Position numbers and translations under genes: made by a program. This document shows positions 5,816 to 13,324 of a DNA stretch of 15,388 bases, piece by piece (positions within the stretch are counted from its first letter, which is position 1; every line of letters starts with the position of its first letter). The DNA is from JAAYCU01 sp964642815 (GTDB lineage: Bacteria; Planctomycetota; Phycisphaerae; UBA1845; PWPN01). The stretch spans positions 1-15,388 of the forward strand of contig CAZXSA010000116.1 in the NCBI GenBank assembly GCA_964642815.1, given 5' to 3'. Below the pieces are notes generated by a model that made no database searches, had not been told where the DNA came from, and saw nothing but the letters and a program-made list of their open reading frames with translations.

Positions 5816-8131
5816 ATGAATAGATGGCGAAGCTTGTGGATGTGCCTGGGGCTGTTGGTTGGGATTTCGTCGATTCATGGTCAGGAGTTGGCGGCGGGTC
5901 AGGTCAAGGCATCGTTATTGGCGGACCGTACGGCCATCGTACCGGGCGGGATGGTCGAGTTGGGGGTGGCGTTTGAAATCCCTGACGGCTGGCATATCTA
6001 CTGGCGGAATCGCGGTGAAGGGGGTATTGAGACGAAGTTTGCCTGGCATGTGCCCGAAGGTTTCGTGCTCGGCCCGGAGCGGTTCCCTTGGCCGAAGCGG
6101 TATGTCGATGTGTCGGGGGCGCACACGTTTGTACTGGAGCGTCGGCCGGTGGTTCTGGCGGAATTGCGGGTGCCGGCGGATGTTCAGGTTGGCAGGACCG
6201 TGGATATCGAGGTGGATGCGAGCTGGCTGGCCTGTAAAGGAGCATGCGTTCTGGGCAGGGAACGTTTGAAACTGACCTTGCCGGTTGTGGCCCATGCCGA
6301 AGAGTCCAAACCGCAACACGAGGATCTGTTCAAGATCGCTCGCGAACAAATACCCCTGCCGATGGATAAGGCAGAGTATCTCAAGCCAATCCAGGTCATG
6401 GCCAACGTGGACCGCATCAAGGCGGGATCGAAAATCGAGGTGGCAGTCGTGCTGGAGGTGGCCGACGGCTTTCATATCAATTCGCACCAACCCCTGGATG
6501 CGCGTTTGATCCCCACGGATGTATTTCACGATGCCGTGGATGGATTGACCTTCGATCGTCCCCGCTTTCCGCCGGGGCAGATGATGCAATCGTATGGAAC
6601 GACTTTATCGGTTTATAAGGATCGGGCGGTGGTCCTGTTGCCGGTCGAGGTGGACGCTTTACCGGCCGGCGGCCCAGTGCGGATCGGCGGAGTCGTGACT
6701 TACCAGGCCTGTCACGACCAGACGGGCGCCTGTTATCGACCGACGGCCGCGGAGTGGTCGCTGACGATCCCGGTGGCCGGCGCGGGTGAGGAGGCGAAAC
6801 CGATCAACGAAGATCTGTTTCGAGCAGCCGAGAATCGATCCGCTGGAGCGAGCACGGCGAGTGCATCGGGCAAGGGTTTTACGCTGGACACGGTGCTTCG
6901 GACGACCGCCCGGCAAAAGGAATATTCATTAGCGGTCTGGTTGTTGTTCGCGTTTCTGGCGGGCGTCATCCTGAATATCACACCCTGTGTCCTGCCGGTT
7001 ATTTCGATCAAAGTGCTCAGTTTTGTGCAGCAGGCGAGCGAATCACCGGCCAGAGTATTCAAACTTGGATTGGCTTTTTCGCTCGGTATGTTGGCGGTTT
7101 TCAATGTTCTGGCGGTTCTGGCGACGGCGGCGGGGCTGGTCTGGGGTCAGCATTTTCAAAGCCCGGTGTTTACGTTGGTGATGGCCTCGGTGATTTTCGT
7201 TTTCAGCCTGAGCGTTTACGGGGTATTCACTCTAGGCGTGCCGCGGGTGGTGGGCGATCTGGCCGGCCGAGCCGAGGGCGAAGGCTATGTCGGCTCGGTG
7301 GCCAAGGGAGCATTGGCCACTTTGATGGGCACGCCTTGCCTGGGGCCATTTTTGGGGTCGGTGTTGGTCTGGGTGGCCACTCAACCTCCGACATTGGTTT
7401 TTCTCATATTCAACACAATCGGGTTGGGGATGGCATTGCCATATATACTGCTGACCGCGAATCCTTCCTTGCTGCGTTTTGTGCCCAAGCCCGGCCCCTG
7501 GCTGGAGACGTTCAAGCAGGCGATGGCTTTTCTGCTGATGGGTACGGTGCTCTACCTTTTAAGTATTCTGAGCGCGCAACTGGGTGGGGCGGGGGTGATC
7601 TGGTCGTTGGTATTACTGATGGGTCTGGCATTGGGGTGTTGGATCATCGGTCGTTGGCTGACGGCCAACCGATCGGCCGGCGGGCGGGTGATCGTTCTGG
7701 CCGTCGCTTTGGCGGTGGCGGGTTGCGGCGGGTGGTACAGCTACGGCAAGATGTTTCGATCGTCGAGCAGCGAGTTGGCTTGGGTGCCGTTTTCGATGGA
7801 GAAGCTGACCGAGTTGACCGCCGAGGGGCGTACCGTGTTTCTGGATATTACGGCGGACTGGTGTCCGAACTGCAAGTATAACCTGGAATTCGTGTTTCAT
7901 ACGCCGGAGGTGGCCGAGGCGATTCGGAAGTATGATGTCGTGCCGATGCTGGCGGACTGGACGGGACAGGACGCGACCATCGGCCGTCTGGTGAACAAAC
8001 TGGCGCCGGGAGGTAGCGTGCCGTTGTGCGCGGTGTTTCCGGCCGGTCGTCCGGATGAGCCGATCGTGATGCTCGAGATCGTGACCAAACGGCAGGTGAT
8101 CGAGGCCTTGCGGCAAGGGGCGGGGAAGTGA
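5816..8131 (+). CDS. dsbD: DsbD/ScsB-type transmembrane thiol:disulfide reductase (771 aa)
   Basis: Members of this family take electrons from cytoplasmic thioredoxin and pass them across the membrane to reduce disulfides in exported proteins. A signal peptide (1-22) precedes two DsbD-alpha/ScsB-like extracytoplasmic domains. The first (about 25-160) has GWHIYWRNRGEGG and a Cys pair C140/C144; the second (about 185-320) has GFHINSHQP and C299/C306. The membrane core (about 370-640, roughly eight TMs) carries C391 in NITPCVLPV and C508 in MGTPCLGPF, the two Cys expected of a CcdA/DsbD channel. The C-terminal thioredoxin domain (about 655-771) has DITADWCPNC (C683, C686) and a probable cis-proline in GSVPL (P736). 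All three redox centres of DsbD are thus present. GGGAAGG six bases before the ATG acts as ribosome binding site. It is followed 54 bases later by the nucleoside hydrolase. ScsB is an equally fair name; the sequence does not show whether it serves cytochrome c maturation, copper tolerance or general isomerase reduction. Confidence 0.9.
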   Translation: MNRWRSLWMCLGLLVGISSIHGQELAAGQVKASLLADRTAIVPGGMVELGVAFEIPDGWHIYWRNRGEGGIETKFAWHVPEGFVLGPERFPWPKRYVDVSGAHTFVLERRPVVLAELRVPADVQVGRTVDIEVDASWLACKGACVLGRERLKLTLPVVAHAEESKPQHEDLFKIAREQIPLPMDKAEYLKPIQVMANVDRIKAGSKIEVAVVLEVADGFHINSHQPLDARLIPTDVFHDAVDGLTFDRPRFPPGQMMQSYGTTLSVYKDRAVVLLPVEVDALPAGGPVRIGGVVTYQACHDQTGACYRPTAAEWSLTIPVAGAGEEAKPINEDLFRAAENRSAGASTASASGKGFTLDTVLRTTARQKEYSLAVWLLFAFLAGVILNITPCVLPVISIKVLSFVQQASESPARVFKLGLAFSLGMLAVFNVLAVLATAAGLVWGQHFQSPVFTLVMASVIFVFSLSVYGVFTLGVPRVVGDLAGRAEGEGYVGSVAKGALATLMGTPCLGPFLGSVLVWVATQPPTLVFLIFNTIGLGMALPYILLTANPSLLRFVPKPGPWLETFKQAMAFLLMGTVLYLLSILSAQLGGAGVIWSLVLLMGLALGCWIIGRWLTANRSAGGRVIVLAVALAVAGCGGWYSYGKMFRSSSSELAWVPFSMEKLTELTAEGRTVFLDITADWCPNCKYNLEFVFHTPEVAEAIRKYDVVPMLADWTGQDATIGRLVNKLAPGGSVPLCAVFPAGRPDEPIVMLEIVTKRQVIEALRQGAGK

Positions 8132-8158
8132 GACGGAGAGAAGGGGGGAAAGAGAGAT
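8131..8158. repeat. Purine-rich dispersed repeat, copy 2
   Basis: AGACGGAGAGA followed by G- and A-rich sequence overlaps the last base of the dsbD-like gene's stop codon. It resembles 10216-10245 closely and 5448-5469 more loosely. Confidence 0.35.
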
Positions 8159-8174
8159 GGAGCGATTGCGGTTC

Positions 8175-8179
8175 AGGAG
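8175..8179 (+). promoter_or_regulatory. Ribosome binding site fixing a TTG start
   Basis: AGGAG lies six bases before TTG at 8186, the ideal distance. No in-frame ATG or GTG exists between here and the DTDIGSD motif of the nucleoside hydrolase, so TTG is the start. Confidence 0.75.
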
Positions 8180-8185
8180 ATTAAC

Positions 8186-9088
8186 TTGAGCGACGAGAAG
8201 GTACCTGTTCTACTGGATACGGATATCGGCAGCGATATTGATGACGCGGTAGCGCTGGCATATTTGCTGAAGCAGCCGCGTTGCGAACTGCTGGGGGTGA
8301 CCACGGTTACGGGCGAGCCGGTGGTTAGGGCTCGGCTGGTCAGCGCGGTCTGTACCGCCTTCGGTCGGCCGGAGGTGCCGGTGCATAGCGGGGCGGCCGA
8401 TCCGTTACTGGTCGACCAGCAGCAAACGAAAGTGCCGCAGGCCAAGGTGCTCGAGCAATGGCCGCATGAAAGTGATTTTCCGGAGAATACCGCGGTCGAT
8501 TTTCTGCGACGCACGATACGCGAACACCCGGGGCAGATTACCTTATTGAGTATCGGACCGTTGACCAATATCGGGTTGCTCTACGTGATGGATCCAGAAA
8601 TTCCGCGTCTGCTCAAGCGTCATGTCATGATGGCGGGTCTTTATCTGGGGCGGCAGCCGGATTATCGATTAACGGAGTGGAATGCACGGCTCGATCCGCA
8701 CGCGACGGCGATCGTTTTCGCCAAAGGTCCGGCCGAGACCCGTTGCGTGGGGCTGGACGTGACTTTGCAATGCCGCATCCTGGCGGATGGTTTTCGCGAA
8801 CATTTTCGCGAAGGGCCGCTACGGATCGTGAGAGACATGGCCGAGACATGGTTCGCCGGGCGAAACGAGGTGATATTTCACGATCCACTGGCGGCGGCGT
8901 GCGTGTTTCGGCCGGAATTGCTGCGGTGGGTCGAGGGGCGCGTGGATGTGGAATTACAGAGTGAGTCCTTGAAGGGTTTGACCTCTTTTTCCGCGAAAGC
9001 CGGCCGAAAGAAACATCAGGTCGCCGCCGAGGTCGACGCTCAGGCCTTTTTCAAGCATTATTGCGAGATCGTGAACGAATCGAAGTAG
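8186..9088 (+). CDS. Inosine-uridine-preferring nucleoside hydrolase family protein (300 aa)
   Basis: The family hydrolyses the N-glycosidic bond of ribonucleosides to give free base and ribose, with Ca2+ held by an N-terminal Asp cluster. Here that cluster is DTDIGSDIDDA (residues 11-21), the slightly longer variant of the classical DxDxGxDD. Other family signatures are GPLTNIG (124-130), EWNARLDPHA (164-173, matching the conserved E-x-N and D-P), and HDPLAAACVF (232-241), which carries the catalytic-site His-Asp. The length is normal for the family. There is no signal peptide, so it is cytoplasmic. The start is TTG with a good ribosome binding site. It sits between the dsbD-like gene (54-base gap) and the DUF1611 gene (12-base gap), suggesting one transcript. 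Substrate preference (inosine, uridine, other or a non-nucleoside) cannot be read from the sequence. Confidence 0.9.
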   Translation: MSDEKVPVLLDTDIGSDIDDAVALAYLLKQPRCELLGVTTVTGEPVVRARLVSAVCTAFGRPEVPVHSGAADPLLVDQQQTKVPQAKVLEQWPHESDFPENTAVDFLRRTIREHPGQITLLSIGPLTNIGLLYVMDPEIPRLLKRHVMMAGLYLGRQPDYRLTEWNARLDPHATAIVFAKGPAETRCVGLDVTLQCRILADGFREHFREGPLRIVRDMAETWFAGRNEVIFHDPLAAACVFRPELLRWVEGRVDVELQSESLKGLTSFSAKAGRKKHQVAAEVDAQAFFKHYCEIVNESK

Positions 9089-9100
9089 CGAAACCAAATC

Positions 9101-10153
9101 ATGATTTATCATCTTCCTTATCGACGGATGCTGATCCTCACCGAAGGTCGCCTGGGAACATTCACCTCCAAAACGGGTGTGTCGGTGATACGTTATCGAC
9201 GAGGAAATGTGCTGGGTGTACTGGATGCGGTCCATGCCGGCCGACGGATCGAGGAATTGGTCGACGGGGTGGCCGATGTACCGATTTTCGCAAAGGTCGC
9301 CGATGCCCTGGCATATCGGCCGGATGCCATACTGATCGGGGTCGCTCCGGTCGGTGGGGCCTTGCCTGAAGCCATGCGCCGCCATCTGGTGGATGGTTTG
9401 ACCCACGGGCTTTCCATCGTGAGCGGTTTACATGTATCGCTGAACGACGATGCGGAGTTGGCGAATCTGGCTCGACAAAGCGGAGCGTACATCCATGACC
9501 TGCGGATTCCCGGCCCGATCGAACGAGTGGCGACGGCCAAGGCCAGGGATATGAGCGTCAAACGGATTCTGACCGTCGGCACCAGCACGAACGTAGGCAA
9601 GATGTTGACCGCCCTGGAACTTCGGCGGGCGGCGGCCGAGACCGGCCTGGATGCCGCGTTCGTGGCGACGGGACAGACCGGGATCATGATCGAGGGTTGG
9701 GGTATCGCGATCGATCATGTGGTGTCGGATTTCACGGCCGGCGCGGTGGAGTTGATGCTTGAGCACGTGGCGGATCGACAAATCTGTTTCGTCGAGGGGC
9801 AAGGATCGATCGATCATCCGGGCTATTCGGGGGTAACCCTTTCGCTGATGCACGGATGTTGCCCGGACGCGATGGTGATCGTGCATCGGCCGGGGCGGCA
9901 TCTGCATAATGAGCTGCCCGGCTGTATCGTGACGCCGATCGGGCGGCAGATTGCGCTCTACGAGCAAGCGATGGCCCCGGTGTATCCGAGCAAGGTGGTG
10001 GCGGTCGCGGTGAATACGGTAGGCATGTCGCCGGCCGAAGCGAGGCAGGCTACCCAGGTGGCGGCCGACGAAACCGGTCTGCCCGCCGCTGACCCGATCC
10101 GCGATGGTTGCGGCCTGCTCTGGGCGGCGGTTCGCCGGTACGTGGACATGTAA
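9101..10153 (+). CDS. DUF1611 family P-loop protein, DgcN-like (350 aa)
   Basis: DUF1611 proteins are P-loop-containing. Characterised DgcN is reported to act in D-glutamate breakdown as an N-acetyltransferase together with the racemase DgcA. The N-terminal alpha/beta domain starts at RRMLILTEGRLG (8-19) and includes KTGVSVIRYR (24-33). The P-loop is GTSTNVGKMLTALEL (160-174), where many relatives have GTDCAVGKM-type sequence. Family blocks GQTGIMIEGWG (191-201), VVSDFTAG (207-214), VEGQGSIDHPGYSG (231-244) and HRPGR (262-266) follow. The length is usual. The ATG at 9101 lacks a clear Shine-Dalgarno; a second ATG at 9128 also lacks one and would cut into the conserved first strand, so the first is kept. 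It is 12 bases after the nucleoside hydrolase and probably translated by coupling. No DgcA/dipeptide-epimerase gene is seen nearby, so its substrate here is uncertain. The gene ends with three consecutive in-frame TAA codons. Confidence 0.87.
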   Translation: MIYHLPYRRMLILTEGRLGTFTSKTGVSVIRYRRGNVLGVLDAVHAGRRIEELVDGVADVPIFAKVADALAYRPDAILIGVAPVGGALPEAMRRHLVDGLTHGLSIVSGLHVSLNDDAELANLARQSGAYIHDLRIPGPIERVATAKARDMSVKRILTVGTSTNVGKMLTALELRRAAAETGLDAAFVATGQTGIMIEGWGIAIDHVVSDFTAGAVELMLEHVADRQICFVEGQGSIDHPGYSGVTLSLMHGCCPDAMVIVHRPGRHLHNELPGCIVTPIGRQIALYEQAMAPVYPSKVVAVAVNTVGMSPAEARQATQVAADETGLPAADPIRDGCGLLWAAVRRYVDM

Positions 10154-10215
10154 TAATAACCGCAAGCAACCCGTTTTGAGTACTGACCTGGATGGAGAAT
10201 GAGGGTAAGGCAGGT

Positions 10216-10245
10216 AGACGGAGAGACGGGGGCGGCAAGAGAAGA
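10216..10245. repeat. Purine-rich dispersed repeat, copy 3
   Basis: AGACGGAGAGACGGGGG and the following purine-rich bases lie between the convergent DUF1611 and URO-D genes. The start matches 8131-8141 over 11 bases, and CGGAGA-ACGGG matches the 5448-5469 region with small differences. Confidence 0.35.
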
Positions 10246-10260
10246 CGAAACAATCCGTGT

Positions 10261-11391
10261 TCAGCAACTCTTTTTGACCGTTTCCACGACGGCGCGGGCG
10301 TTTTCGAGGGGGATGTCGTGGAAGAGGTAATCGGAGGTGGCGACGATATGTCGGGTGCCGGTGGTGGCTCGCAGGACAGCCTGGGTGGCCTCGATTACCT
10401 GTTCGACCGAGCCGTTTAGCAGCATGTCGAGGCCGATGTTGCCGCGGGTGCAGATTTTCGGATCGAGCATGCGGCGGGCGGAGGCCAGGTCGGCGACATT
10501 GCCGACCGGCGGGCCGGACAGGGTTTCGAACAAGTCAATGCCCATCTGGTTGAAATAGCCCCTCGTTAAAAAGGGCTCGACCGGTGAACAGATATGGCAA
10601 TAGATCAGCCCGCCGGCTTCATGGACGGCCTGACTGATAGCTTGCGAATCGGGGACGAGGTACTCTTCGTACAGTTGGGGTGACAGCATCTCCGCGCCGG
10701 GGCCGCCGAGGAAAACGAAGTCCGCTCCGCATTGGATGACCTTGCGAGCCAGGAGAATATTCACCTCACGAATTCGATCGCAGACCTGTCGATAGCGATC
10801 CGGGTTGAGCATGGCTTGGAGCACGAGGTCAGGCACCGAGGCCAGGCCGAACAACTCGAAGGGTTGCAGGTTCCACTGGATCGAGACGGCTCCGTGTGGC
10901 TGGGCCTGCTCGAGTACGGGGCCGAGCAGGTCGGGGACGTATTCGATGGCTTGCGCGTGCCGATCGGCGTACCAAAGCACCGGATCGAGCGAGTCGTCGG
11001 CCCCAAGCGGGTACGCCATCGGTGTCGCGCCGTTCTTTTTCGTTTCGTGGATCTTGAATTGTAACGGGCCGAAGGGCGTATCCAGGCGGCTCAGGGTGAT
11101 CCGATCATGACCCGCGGCCTCGGTTTCGTTTTGCCAGGCGAGGGGCGAAAAAACCTGACCGAAAGCGGGTAAAGATAGGTTTAATAACGCATCGCAACCT
11201 ACGGCTTGGTAAGCGGCGATGGTGTCCGCCAAGGTGGCCTCACTGTTCCATTCCCTGCCGGCCAGACGGGCATCGAACCCGGCCCCGGCGCCGATCTGCA
11301 GTGAAACGTACGGTTGGTCGCCGCCGCCACGAACGTATTCCAGGAAACGTTGCCGGGCATGGCCGGCCTCTTTGTTTTGCGTGTGGCTCAT
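10261..11391 (-). CDS. Uroporphyrinogen decarboxylase (URO-D) family protein, methyltransferase-like (376 aa)
   Basis: The fold matches the URO-D superfamily, which includes HemE and the corrinoid/CoM methyltransferases MtaA, MtbA and CmuA. HemE's N-terminal RQAGRY-type motif is absent, so it is not a haem enzyme. Family marks are VGCDALLNL (64-72), QWNLQPFE (172-179), a GADFVFLGGPGAEMLSPQLYEEY block (222-244), YCHIC (264-268) and CTRGNIG (314-320). H266-x-C268 is the His-x-Cys pair that binds zinc in MtaA-type enzymes. The usual C-terminal Cys-containing segment is replaced by ATSDYLFHDIPLENA (351-365), so the third zinc ligand is missing or moved (C314 is a candidate). The start at 11391 is chosen because AAGGA lies ten bases upstream and the family homology begins there; an upstream in-frame ATG at 11553 would overlap the next gene. 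No corrinoid protein or activator is encoded nearby, so the substrate is unknown. It follows the 11451-12011 gene by 59 bases, probably in one transcript. Confidence 0.85.
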   Translation of the reverse strand: MSHTQNKEAGHARQRFLEYVRGGGDQPYVSLQIGAGAGFDARLAGREWNSEATLADTIAAYQAVGCDALLNLSLPAFGQVFSPLAWQNETEAAGHDRITLSRLDTPFGPLQFKIHETKKNGATPMAYPLGADDSLDPVLWYADRHAQAIEYVPDLLGPVLEQAQPHGAVSIQWNLQPFELFGLASVPDLVLQAMLNPDRYRQVCDRIREVNILLARKVIQCGADFVFLGGPGAEMLSPQLYEEYLVPDSQAISQAVHEAGGLIYCHICSPVEPFLTRGYFNQMGIDLFETLSGPPVGNVADLASARRMLDPKICTRGNIGLDMLLNGSVEQVIEATQAVLRATTGTRHIVATSDYLFHDIPLENARAVVETVKKSC

Positions 11392-11450
11392 GATAAGGCG
11401 ATCCTTGTTTCCGGATATGAGCGGAAATGACTCGCGGGAAGACCGGGTTA

Positions 11451-12011
11451 TTACGGCAACTGCACGGGTTTGGCCAGGCGTTCTTGCTCTGCTTCGCGGA
11501 TTTTTCGCTCTTGGTTGGTCCATCTCGCGTAGAATTCGGCGGTTGACATCCATTCGCTGGTGATTCGGCCTCGCCCCTGTTCGTCGCGATGGAAAAACAG
11601 AACGCCTCTACCGTCTGCCTTGAGAACCATGTCCAGGGGTTGAGTGAAGGCAATAATGGCCGGTTCGGAGGCATTCATGGCGTAGTAACGATCGGCGTCG
11701 CTGGCATAAGCCAAATATTTCGTCTCGACGGGCAGGGCGGCGGGGAGCATTTGCCAGCGATCGACGCTTTCCTGGAGGGCAAGCAGAGGTTTATTCAAAC
11801 GGTCCAGTGTCGTATGCAGGGCCCGCTGATCGCGCTGCCAAGCCAGTAGCAAGGTGACCGCCAGACCCAGAACGAGAAACTGGGCCAGTGAAAAGATCAT
11901 CCAACGCCGGCGGCGCCTCAACTTGGTGGCCGCGGCCTGCTCGGCCACGTCAAGTTTGGTCCGTATGACGGGTTGGGTGATGCCGGCCGGTATCTGCTGG
12001 ACCCAAGGCAT
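11451..12011 (-). CDS. One-TM membrane protein of unknown function (186 aa)
   Basis: I do not recognise the family. A 36-residue N-terminal part ends in a strongly basic LRRRRRW stretch (31-37). A single membrane helix follows (about 37-58), so by the positive-inside rule the N terminus is cytoplasmic and the 125-residue C-terminal part extracytoplasmic. The outer part starts as a likely amphipathic helix (60-85), has a compact middle (about 95-155) with no Cys, and ends in a charged helix rich in R, E and K (155-180). The start at 12011 is supported by GGAGG seven bases upstream and a good promoter 63-91 bases upstream; a longer start at 12047 would have no such signal. It precedes the URO-D gene. 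Nothing ties it firmly to that enzyme beyond co-orientation. Confidence 0.75.
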   Translation of the reverse strand: MPWVQQIPAGITQPVIRTKLDVAEQAAATKLRRRRRWMIFSLAQFLVLGLAVTLLLAWQRDQRALHTTLDRLNKPLLALQESVDRWQMLPAALPVETKYLAYASDADRYYAMNASEPAIIAFTQPLDMVLKADGRGVLFFHRDEQGRGRITSEWMSTAEFYARWTNQERKIREAEQERLAKPVQLP

Positions 12012-12018
12012 GCACTTT

Positions 12019-12023
12019 CCTCC
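12019..12023 (-). promoter_or_regulatory. Strong Shine-Dalgarno of the one-TM protein
   Basis: GGAGG, read on the minus strand, lies seven bases before the ATG at 12011. It decides this start over the upstream in-frame ATG at 12047. Confidence 0.8.
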
Positions 12024-12052
12024 GTTTATTGCACACAGGCGCGCCACATCAT

Positions 12053-12066
12053 GACCCCGCAGGGTC
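12053..12066 (-). other. Short hairpin at the predicted 5' end of a transcript
   Basis: GACCCTGCGGGGTC (minus strand) forms a 5-bp GC-rich stem with a four-base loop. It falls where transcription from the 12074-12102 promoter should begin (about 12067). It could stabilise the 5' end of the mRNA or act as a small operator. Confidence 0.35.
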
Positions 12067-12073
12067 TTATCTC

Positions 12074-12102
12074 ATTATACAGCAGAATGATGATCGAGCC
12101 AA
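12074..12102 (-). promoter_or_regulatory. Sigma-70-type promoter for the one-TM protein and URO-D genes
   Basis: On the minus strand TTGGCT (12102-12097) is followed by a 17-base spacer and a perfect TATAAT (12079-12074). The expected start is about 12067, giving a leader of about 55 bases. It is the best consensus promoter in the window. It also means the one-TM gene need not depend on transcription from the PPIase gene upstream. Confidence 0.6.
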
Positions 12103-12204
12103 CAGATCTTTTATCGGTGAAAATGCGTGCGTAAGTTGAATTACCGTAAGAGGATAACATTTTCCCAAATGGCTTGAGGGGGGCGAGCGGCGGGGGTTTG
12201 CCGC

Positions 12205-13284
12205 TCAGCGGCCGTGCTCGCGCTGATATTGACGGTTGAGCTCGGGGTCGAGCACCCTGATGGAAGCAGTGTTATACAATTCCTGTTGGAGTTCGTCTTG
12301 GCGCTGACGGATGAGGCGGTCGAGAAAACGCTGGCGCAAAGCTTGTTGGTCGGCCTGCTCGAAAGTGATCTGACGGGCCGGGAAGCGTCGTTCGAGTTTG
12401 AGAATCTGATAGACACCGACTTCATGTATCGTCGTGGAAATCTCACCCACCTGAAGTTGGAAGGCCGCCTCGCGGATCAAGGGAGAGACGGCCGGGTCGA
12501 GCCTAGTGAAAGGTGGCAGCAATCCACCCTGATCGGCGGTGAGTGGGTTTTCGCTGTATTGGCGGGCGAGCAATTCAAAATCCTTGCCGGCTATCAGCAG
12601 GGTACGGATTTTTCCCGCGGTCTCGATGCTGGACAACTGAATATGACGGACTTGGACCCGTTCGGCATAATCGAGATCGTATTGTTCACGGAGCATCGGT
12701 TCGTTTATCGTCATCTTGTCCGTCTCCGCGACGGCAATCTTTCGCAGGCAGGCCATCATTTCCATGCGTAATTCCCATTCCTTGAGCGAGACGTTCTTGG
12801 CTTGGAGTATCTGTTCCAGTTGACGCTGGGCCGTTGGGCGATCCAGTGCAGGAGCGTCGGGGTGGACGATGGGGGTGGCGATGCGCTGGAGGGCATTTTC
12901 GTGTTCGGCGGCGATATCGGCCGGCGTGACCGCAAGACCGAGGTCGGCGGCTCGTTGGCGGACGATTTGCAGGAGGATCAATTGCTCCAAAACCTGCAAG
13001 CCGTGGCTGTGAATTAATAGTTCGGTCAACTGAGAGCGATAAATGGGTTTGCCGGCGACCTGGGCGACGATCGTATCGACGGGCGGTTCGTTGACTGGAG
13101 TGGCCGGGGTGCTCGGGGAAGTCGTCGCGGCAGTGACCGCTGTCGGCGGGGTGGTCGATTGTTTCGTTGCGGCAGGAGTTTCCCAGGCGGTCTGCACGGA
13201 GGGGCCGGCCGGCTTGTTCCGCTGCTGGCAGCCGGAAAGCAGGATCGCGGGGAGCAGGCCGAGCAGGCAAAATCGTCGAGGCAT
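12205..13284 (-). CDS. Parvulin-type peptidyl-prolyl isomerase lipoprotein (359 aa)
   Basis: Probably a periplasmic/outer-face folding factor of the SurA/PrsA kind. The N terminus is a lipoprotein signal with lipobox LSGC, so C19 is lipidated. Residue +2 is Gln, not the Asp that retains lipoproteins in the inner membrane of enterobacteria. A low-complexity T/P/A linker (about 26-68) follows. The SurA-like N-terminal helical domain starts at VAQVAGKPIYRSQL (73-86) and runs to about 205. The parvulin domain (about 209-300) shows VRHIQL (212-217), FELLARQYSENP (236-247), DQGGLLPPF (251-259) and VGVYQILKLERR (289-300). A helical, Q/R-rich C-terminal tail closes the protein. The start at 13284 has AAAGGA six bases upstream and places the signal peptide correctly; an upstream ATG at 13353 would add 23 residues before it. 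It is divergent from ispG. The GGDLGWF-type strand of classical parvulins is altered here, so isomerase activity is not certain. Confidence 0.86.
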   Translation of the reverse strand: MPRRFCLLGLLPAILLSGCQQRNKPAGPSVQTAWETPAATKQSTTPPTAVTAATTSPSTPATPVNEPPVDTIVAQVAGKPIYRSQLTELLIHSHGLQVLEQLILLQIVRQRAADLGLAVTPADIAAEHENALQRIATPIVHPDAPALDRPTAQRQLEQILQAKNVSLKEWELRMEMMACLRKIAVAETDKMTINEPMLREQYDLDYAERVQVRHIQLSSIETAGKIRTLLIAGKDFELLARQYSENPLTADQGGLLPPFTRLDPAVSPLIREAAFQLQVGEISTTIHEVGVYQILKLERRFPARQITFEQADQQALRQRFLDRLIRQRQDELQQELYNTASIRVLDPELNRQYQREHGR

Positions 13285-13324
13285 GATGAATCCTTTCCAT
13301 CGTTTCGTGACTAGACGGAGTGTG

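Noticed and set aside
11392..11553. N-terminal extension of the URO-D protein to an upstream ATG
   Set aside because: It would overlap the preceding gene by about 100 bases, is rich in R without family similarity, and a suitable AAGGA precedes the internal ATG at 11391.
12193..12213. GC-rich palindrome GCCGCTCAGCGGC overlapping the PPIase stop
   Set aside because: The stem contains the stop codon, the loop is a single base and no T-run follows on the minus strand, so it is not a usable terminator.
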